DNA of 64,000 nucleotides from Erodium maritimum. Lineage: Eukaryota; Streptophyta; Magnoliopsida; Geraniales; Geraniaceae. Each line of letters opens with the position of its first letter. The stretch's first letter is position 1. Under the pieces are notes generated by a model, which saw only the letters and a list, made by a program, of their open reading frames with translations, made no database searches and was not told where the DNA came from. Location of the stretch: the NCBI GenBank assembly GCA_963921825.1, contig OY997594.1:16249001-16313000 (forward strand), in the 5' to 3' direction. The position numbers were made by a program, and so were the translations under genes. Below are positions 59,201 through 64,000 of this stretch, in pieces.

Positions 59201-59512
59201 GATGCAGATCGGGCGGCCGGGGTGGACGGCGGCGCGGTGGGGGGCCTTGAAGAAGGAGTCCCCGCCGCTGGCGACGAACTCGGGCATCGGAGGCTGGTCA
59301 GGGTCGGGCATAGGGTTTGAATTGGAATTGGGGAACAAGTCGTCATCGGGGAAGCGGTCTTCGTCGAGGCTGTGATTGCGGAGCTGGTGGCGGCGCCTGG
59401 GGCTGGAGGGGTTGCGGACGTGGTGGCTGTAGGAGTGGACCTTGCGCGGGTGGTGAGGATTGGAGTCTTCTTCATGGTCATGGGTGTGGCTGCTCCTGCG
59501 CCGATCGTCCAT
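53213..59512 (-). CDS. Type II inositol polyphosphate 5-phosphatase with WD40 domain, FRA3/5PTase12-14 class (11 exons, 1109 aa)
   Basis: Removes the 5-phosphate of inositol phosphates/phosphoinositides; plant relatives (FRA3) affect secondary wall and actin organisation. Exons on the minus strand: 59512-58816, 58730-58478, 58072-57262, 56528-56404, 56240-56156, 55676-55511, 55411-55371, 55282-55006, 54897-54774, 54693-54357, 53626-53213; 3330 bp, in frame throughout. The ATG at 59512 (MDDRRRSS) is chosen; an upstream frame to 59563 lacks an ATG. Order: disordered Pro/His-rich N-terminus, WD40-like repeats (about 95-500; [26 protein letters not shown]), then catalytic domain from GTWNVGQG (about 536), [22 protein letters not shown] (about 751-758), IPAWCDR (about 829-835) and SDHKPV, all intact. 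The C-terminal tail (973-1109) is Ser/Arg-rich. Two introns host MITEs. Confidence 0.96.
53657..54296. mobile_element. MITE in the last intron of the 5-phosphatase gene, about 640 bp
   Basis: The left end GGGATACTTGCAAAAAAGTA is matched on the minus strand at the right by GGGATGATTGCAAAAAAGTA (18 of 20). Subterminal inverted similarity continues (CAAGCTGTTGG/CAACTGTT, TGAACTTGTATTTTGTTGCA and its complement at 54200). AATAATT occurs at both flanks (53650-53656 and 54297-54303), a likely target duplication. The middle is AT-rich. Confidence 0.75.
54961..55050. repeat. Short duplication across the exon 8 boundary of the 5-phosphatase gene
   Basis: CTTTCAAACTTGTAAGTTGG occurs at 54968 (intron) and at 55026 (exon 8), 58 bp apart. 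The exon copy encodes PTYKFERHK; the second copy lies in the intron just beyond the donor at 55005. It is a small tandem duplication that spares the coding sequence. Confidence 0.8.
55776..56113. mobile_element. Near-perfect foldback element (338 bp) in intron 5 of the 5-phosphatase gene
   Basis: The left arm starting TAGGGGAAACCATGGTTCC is mirrored by TAGGGGTAACCATGGTTCC on the minus strand at the right, and pairing continues almost to the centre, giving arms of about 160 bp. AAATA flanks both ends (55771-55775 and 56114-56118); a TA duplication with ends GGGG...CCCC is the alternative reading. The centre carries two CACGTG boxes (55930-55935 and 55954-55959). As RNA it would form a long hairpin. 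Confidence 0.88.
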
Positions 59513-60686
59513 TGATGGATCGGTGGGTGTCTGAGTCGGAAACAAAACAGAAATGGGATTCAAATGAGGGGAGAGAGACGGAGATCCGAGAGAGAGGGAC
59601 TCTCCACAAATTGGCGCGTACCCTCAGCCGCCACCAACGGCTCTCATTTCTTCTTTACTTTCCCCACACTACTTCCTCTCATTGATCTTAAACATTTGTG
59701 TTACTATTTTTTCCTACATTATCACGAAGTTCAAAGCATAATGTAGATTATTTCTCCCGGCTAAAATGTCTTTGGTGATTATGTACCATTTCTTTGTTCT
59801 ATGTGAAACCATAAGACTTTGTTTATGATAGATTCGATGTAAGAATTGTACGAAATGTGACGTGGACGTAGAACATATTGGTTTCAGATGTCTATAATTT
59901 ATATTTTTTTAGTTTTTCAGCTTCGAAATTATGTGATTTGATGTATTTTTATTTCTATTTGTGCAGTTGGTCGCTTTTCAAGTGTCTTTAGATTTTCAGA
60001 GAAAAATAAAGAGTTTTGGAAATAAATAAAGCAAAAAAAAACAACTTAAGGAATTCTTGAAAGCTCGTTGATCTTGCAAAGAGCATGACTCTCTCATTCA
60101 AGCTCCGATTTTCACCCGTAAGATATCAAATCGAAGGAAATTAAGAGATATATGTTCTAATATAGGTCGGACCTAGGAACAAACCGTGCATCGGTGCCTA
60201 CTGAATTCCAGAACACGATGTTTTGGTGCCCTTTCAAGAATGATCTGTTCCCCAGTTCGTGCCCCTCCCAAGAACAGACCGTGCATCTACTCGTGACACA
60301 CGTCGAGATTTGATTTTCAGTGTTTTAAAAGGCTATAAAGAGGAAAATTAGGTACGAAAAAGAGGATCCATGAAATTTTGAGTTATAGAACGAATTTGAG
60401 AGGCAATAACTTGTATTCGGATAGATTAAGACCTAGAGTTGCTAGCTAGAAGGATTGAAGAACAACCATTTGCATGTTTATATCGGTATTTGTATCAAAC
60501 TTTTGTTGAATATTATGAATCGAAGTGTTTATTTATTATATTCTTTGTCTTCTCTCATCATGAACAACTAAAACCCCATAATCTAGGGTTATAGGGGATT
60601 AGAGATTTAATTTTTATATATTAAATGCTCATATTGTTGTGAATGTTGAATCTAGAATAGGGTTTATGGTTGATTTACACTTAATG
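59513..60686. other. Upstream region of the 5-phosphatase gene
   Basis: The first 130 bases on the minus strand are a plausible GC-rich 5' UTR (pyrimidine-rich CTCTCT stretch near 59595). Beyond 59700 the sequence is AT-rich. At 60170-60310 there is a stretch with ACAGACCGTGCATC repeated loosely (AACAAACCGTGCATCGG and AACAGACCGTGCATCTA) that resembles LTR/leader debris. No gene seen. Confidence 0.45.
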
Positions 60687-61177
60687 TTTTATCTCCCATG
60701 TAGGCTTGATAGATAATGTGAATCATGGTCTAAGACTCGAGAGATGATGATCGTAATTAGTCTACAATCAATCGTAAATTGGGTTAAATTTACACTAGAG
60801 ATAGTAAGGTTAACACAATCGTAATGGTCATAGATTTATATCGAAATCTAGCATTTATCAATAAATGTAGTGCTTTGCGTCTTCCTACATCTAGATTCCA
60901 GAGGGTCATAAACTATCGACCGAATTTAGAACTAGATTAGAGATAATTCAGTGTCCCTAAGATAGTACCCTAATGAAATCTAACTACATAGTCCTTTCAT
61001 ATCTAGATATAGGAAGACCCAAAACACTACGTTATTTGGTAATTTATAGTTTTCAATTTAGATCTAAATCTTAAGTCTATACTTAAACCCAACTTACGAT
61101 TAATTTTAGAATAATTATGATCCTAATCTCTCGAATATTAAACCATAATTCACATAATCTAGATTCGGGAGATAAAA
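60687..61177. repeat. Imperfect long inverted repeat, 491 bp, arms about 200 bp
   Basis: The left arm from TTTTATCTCCC (60687) and the right arm ending GGGAGATAAAA (61177) pair in order through TATGTGAAT..GG.., CGAGAGAT, AATCGTAA.TTGGGTT, and TAGTGCTTTGCGTCTTCCTA with its partner near 61010-61030. Identity is roughly 75-80% by eye. The unpaired loop is about 60905-60985. No TIR-adjacent target duplication was found, so it may be an old foldback element or a palindromic duplication. Confidence 0.75.
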
Positions 61178-61276
61178 TCGGACTACCTAACTCGTACGAA
61201 CAGACCATGAATGGGACCCTTGTTATAATGGACTGTTATTTTGTTGAATGTTATATTCGAGGCAGACATTCTCTAA

Positions 61277-62050
61277 GAGCATCCGCAATGATAAACCACT
61301 AGCTAGTGGTTCAAGTTAGTGATTGATTGAGTTTTCCACTTTCTCTCTCTTACAAACCACACGTTGTTACCGTTAGTTCTGTAGTGGTAAAGCATCAACT
61401 AGTGGTTAGCTGTTTTTGTAATTTTAAATAAACATTTAGAAATTTGTATTTCATTAATTTGATGATGTGAAATACAAATCGCTACATAACATTACCCTAA
61501 ACGTGCTCGTAATCTCCAAATTTAACCCAAATATGCTCAATGAGGTCATTATGGAGACAATTATAAACTTCTTGATCATGGAGCCTTGTTCTATTCTCTA
61601 AGAAACTTATGATGTTCACTTCTGGTGGTGGGACTTGGCAGGTCGTTGCGGTCGAGACACACACATCCTTAAGAGGATCAACGGGGTACATACACCGTTC
61701 ATTCTTAACGATTATGTTGTAGGGGATAATGAGCCTACAAAACTCCAAATGATTGTTTGATATCCCACATTCGGCTCGGACGAGTAATGATATGAAAACG
61801 AGCCTGTAAAACTCTAAATGCTCGTTCGATATCCTTCCTCGCCACATCTTGGAATTTAGCAAAACACCTTTGCTTTGGTAGTTGTGGACATGGTATTGTT
61901 TTCACAAATGCATCCCAAGGAGGATAAATACCGTCAATCAAGTAATAAAGGGGTGTGTACTCGTGGTTATTCACCGTATAACGAACCGGTGGAGCGAAGC
62001 CTCGAACTGCCTGCACAAACAACGTTGATTTATTCAGCATGGGCCTTAGA
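61277..62050 (-). pseudogene. PIF/Harbinger element end with C-terminal half of a DDE_Tnp_4 transposase
   Basis: The left terminus GAGCATCCGCAATGATAAA at 61277 follows TAA (61274-61276), as for PIF/Harbinger insertions. On the minus strand 62040-61735 reads the transposase core PLYYLIDGIYPPWDAFVKTI with the second catalytic Asp (DGIYP), then FAKFQDVARKDIERAFRVLQARF with the catalytic Glu. After a frameshift 61862-61497 continues IVKNERCMYPVDPL and the usual C-terminal HNDLIEHIWVKFG. The N-terminal half with the first Asp, and the right terminal repeat, are missing beyond about 62050. It cannot encode an active enzyme. Confidence 0.88.
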
Positions 62051-62361
62051 GCCCTAAGAATAAAATCTAGTTTTAGGTTTAGTTACTTCTTGTTCTCCAC
62101 TTAGTGTAATCGGCGTTTCCTCTTCCGAAGTTCTTTCTCTCTCTCAGCAAGACAACGACGTTTGGTTCTCCAAGAGAATTTTTTTGCCTTCCCAAATCCA
62201 TCGTTTTCTCTTCCTTGTCTTATTCAAATCTTAGGAAATTATGGTGGCCTCTTTTTCTTCGAAACGAACATGTCAAAGTCTTATAAATATATGTTAAAGT
62301 TTGAGTTTCAATTCACCAACGATATGCTTAATCATTTCTTTTTGCTTCATTTCTCTTCAAT
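62051..62361. other. Spacer, nothing recognised
   Basis: Pyrimidine-rich sequence with no supported gene; it may be the interior of whatever truncated the Harbinger element. Confidence 0.4.
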
Positions 62362-62377
62362 AACAATCTCCTGACTC

Positions 62378-63210
62378 GCAGAGAGAACCCTAACTCTCTC
62401 TACGCGCAGCCCCTTCCCACACCCCCTCCTTCATGGCAGCCACCATTCTCCACCTTTGAAGCTTCTGATCCAAAGCTCTCCACTACGCTCCGGGGTCCAA
62501 TCGAAGCCCCTGATTCCAAAGCTCTCCACACAACTTCCATGAGGTTCCACTCTACCGTCGCGATCCTATTGATCGGAGCCGGTTTTTATTTTCCTTTGTT
62601 TTTGTCTTGTTTTGCAGTCGGTCTACCCCCACAGGTCGCTGCCCATCGTTCAAGCTGCTCCACGGTCTCCCCCTCCACTCGCGCTACCGTTCCTGCATCG
62701 CCGGACTGGCCCCGCCTTCGAGCCAGTGGCCACCGTGGCCCCCCTGCCGTTCATTGGATTATGGGCTTCACGCGTCGTATCCCATCTACAGCGGCATATC
62801 GCCCTAGGGTCACCCCTCGTCGGCATGGGTCCGCCCCCTCGGTGGATCTGGGATCCGGGAGGAGGGACGGTCGGCTGGGGCCTATTTCAACGGCATCCGG
62901 ATTCGGGACTCTCAACCCCGACCAAGCTTTTACATCAGGGAGATCTCGGGAATTCTGCACCAAAGACAAATTCTCCTGTAGGTTTCGCTGCTTTAGTTCG
63001 AATAAGTTTATACATTTGGTTTATTATTTTTTTGTAACGTTGGATCGAAGAATTCCTAAGTTCGGATCTGCGAATCAAAGCGGACTATTTGTATGGAACC
63101 ATGTGTGCCCGATGGGCCACGGCCGATCGGGACAAAAACTGGTATCCGGGACTGTTAGGTCCCAAATTGTAAGCACAATCATACTACTTCTTTCCCGTTT
63201 CAAAAAAAAA
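62378..63210 (+). mobile_element. LINE-type retroposon, 833 bp, A-tail and 16-bp TSD
   Basis: Flanked by a perfect 16-bp duplication AACAATCTCCTGACTC (62362-62377 and 63211-63226). The plus strand ends TTCCCGTTTC plus A(10), directly at the duplication. It begins GCAGAGAGAACCCTAACTCTC, resembling the 5' end of the minus-strand retroposon at 52725. A frame from ATG 62539 runs through the whole body and beyond the 3' end (GC-rich, no known domain), which argues that it is fortuitous. No RT. Confidence 0.87.
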
Positions 63211-63226
63211 AACAATCTCCTGACTC

Positions 63227-64000
63227 TTATACTCTTTATTCTCAATTTCTTTCTCGTCTGCAATCAAATCTCAAAAGTTCCTTTTTTTTCTTCTTTTCCA
63301 TTCCGGTCCTTTTGGTGGTGCATTGAAACAAAACAAAAGAGCTTGCAAATCTTACAATATAAGGTTAAAATTTGTATATTTTATTATCTTTTTTTTCAAT
63401 CCATAATCATATATAGTTGATGTTCAATTGATGTTTCTTTATTTCTAAGTATGTATTATAATTTTTTAGGAAAGGGGAATATAAAAATTGCTATGAAACC
63501 ATTTTTAAGACAAGGTTGTAAATCTCTTGGGTTTTTATTTTTAATCCTTCTATGTTCTAATGATCCATGTGTTATAGGTATTTAATTGATTTATTTTTTT
63601 TCTGATGTATTGATTTTTTTGAATCAGTAACTTGATCTTGTTCTTTGAATTGATTCATCTTTCTTTGTATTTTTTTTTATCTTTTATTTTTCTTTATTTA
63701 TTATTTTAAGGACTAAATGTACTTGTTAGGCTCATAATCCTCACATAATTGATCCAAAGGATCTGTTAATATACACTTTTCATGTGGTATATACATTTGT
63801 AGGCTCACATCATCACATGACCGCTATATGCTAATATGCAGTTTTCATGTGGTTAATTTGTATTTTTACTATTTAGTGTTTCACTGGTTGAATTTACTGG
63901 TTAGACAGTCAGGCTCACATCATCACATGACTGATTCGATGGATTGTCATTTAGTTAGACTCGTAATTTATTAAATAAAGCTATGAATTTGTTTTTTTTT
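63227..64000. other. AT-rich region with a loose ~100-bp tandem repeat
   Basis: No gene. Copies of AGGCTCA(C/T)A(A/T)CATCACATGA-type sequence followed by TTTTCATGTGGT occur near 63728, 63802 and 63910, indicating a degenerate tandem repeat that may continue past the window end. Confidence 0.5.

Noticed and set aside
62539-63420. 293-codon plus-strand ORF
   Set aside because: It crosses the retroposon end, its A-tail and the TSD into unrelated AT-rich DNA, so it is not a natural coding unit.

Overview
This window is nuclear DNA of a flowering plant, most likely a dicot. The evidence is four intron-containing genes with plant-specific domain architectures, AT-rich intergenic DNA, and dense nested plant-type transposable elements. 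I cannot name the species from sequence alone. No CRISPR array, rRNA gene, tRNA gene or bacterial operon was seen.

Host genes. Two GH28 polygalacturonases lie on the plus strand at 16676-18972 and 40802-42428. Both have four exons; exon 2 (290 bp) and exon 3 (229 bp) have the same length in both, so they look like tandem paralogues pushed about 22 kb apart by transposons. A PGG-domain ankyrin protein of the ITN1/ACD6-like class (46931-50671, plus) faces a plant type II inositol polyphosphate 5-phosphatase with an N-terminal WD40 region (59512-53213, minus, FRA3/5PTase12-14 class, 11 exons, 1109 codons). All four spliced models stay in frame across every junction I placed.

Transposon landscape. 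1-15115 holds an L1-type ORF1 remnant, an L1 RT fragment, a broken Ty3/gypsy chromovirus with a roughly 3 kb LTR, an inverted solo LTR inside that LTR (TSD GAGGC), and further LTR debris. 15116-16029 is a non-autonomous hAT element (8-bp TSD ATCCTAGT). 21226-22103 is a PIF/Harbinger element (TSD TTA). 24171-39530 is a four-level nest. An old L1 is split by a solo LTR (TSD TTCCA), a non-autonomous LTR element with a long ORF of unknown kind (TSD TATGT) and a non-coding LTR element (TSD CGAGC). The solo LTR itself carries a younger, internally deleted L1 (18-bp TSD).

Five retroposons have A-tails and 16-18 bp target-site duplications (27143-30170, 19586-20505, 44485-45831, 51472-52725, 62378-63210). 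None has a full reverse transcriptase, so all must have been moved in trans. Introns of the two right-hand genes carry four foldback (MITE-like) elements. A decayed PIF/Harbinger transposase lies at 61277-62050.

Most worth a second look: the passenger ORF in the LTR element at 31299-35393; the in-frame endonuclease/zinc-knuckle fusion made by the L1 deletion at 27255-28409; a possible fold-back primer site in the LTR element at 35616-39246; and a hairpin plus splice-acceptor-like block repeated in four gypsy LTR regions. All boundaries were read by eye without alignment software.
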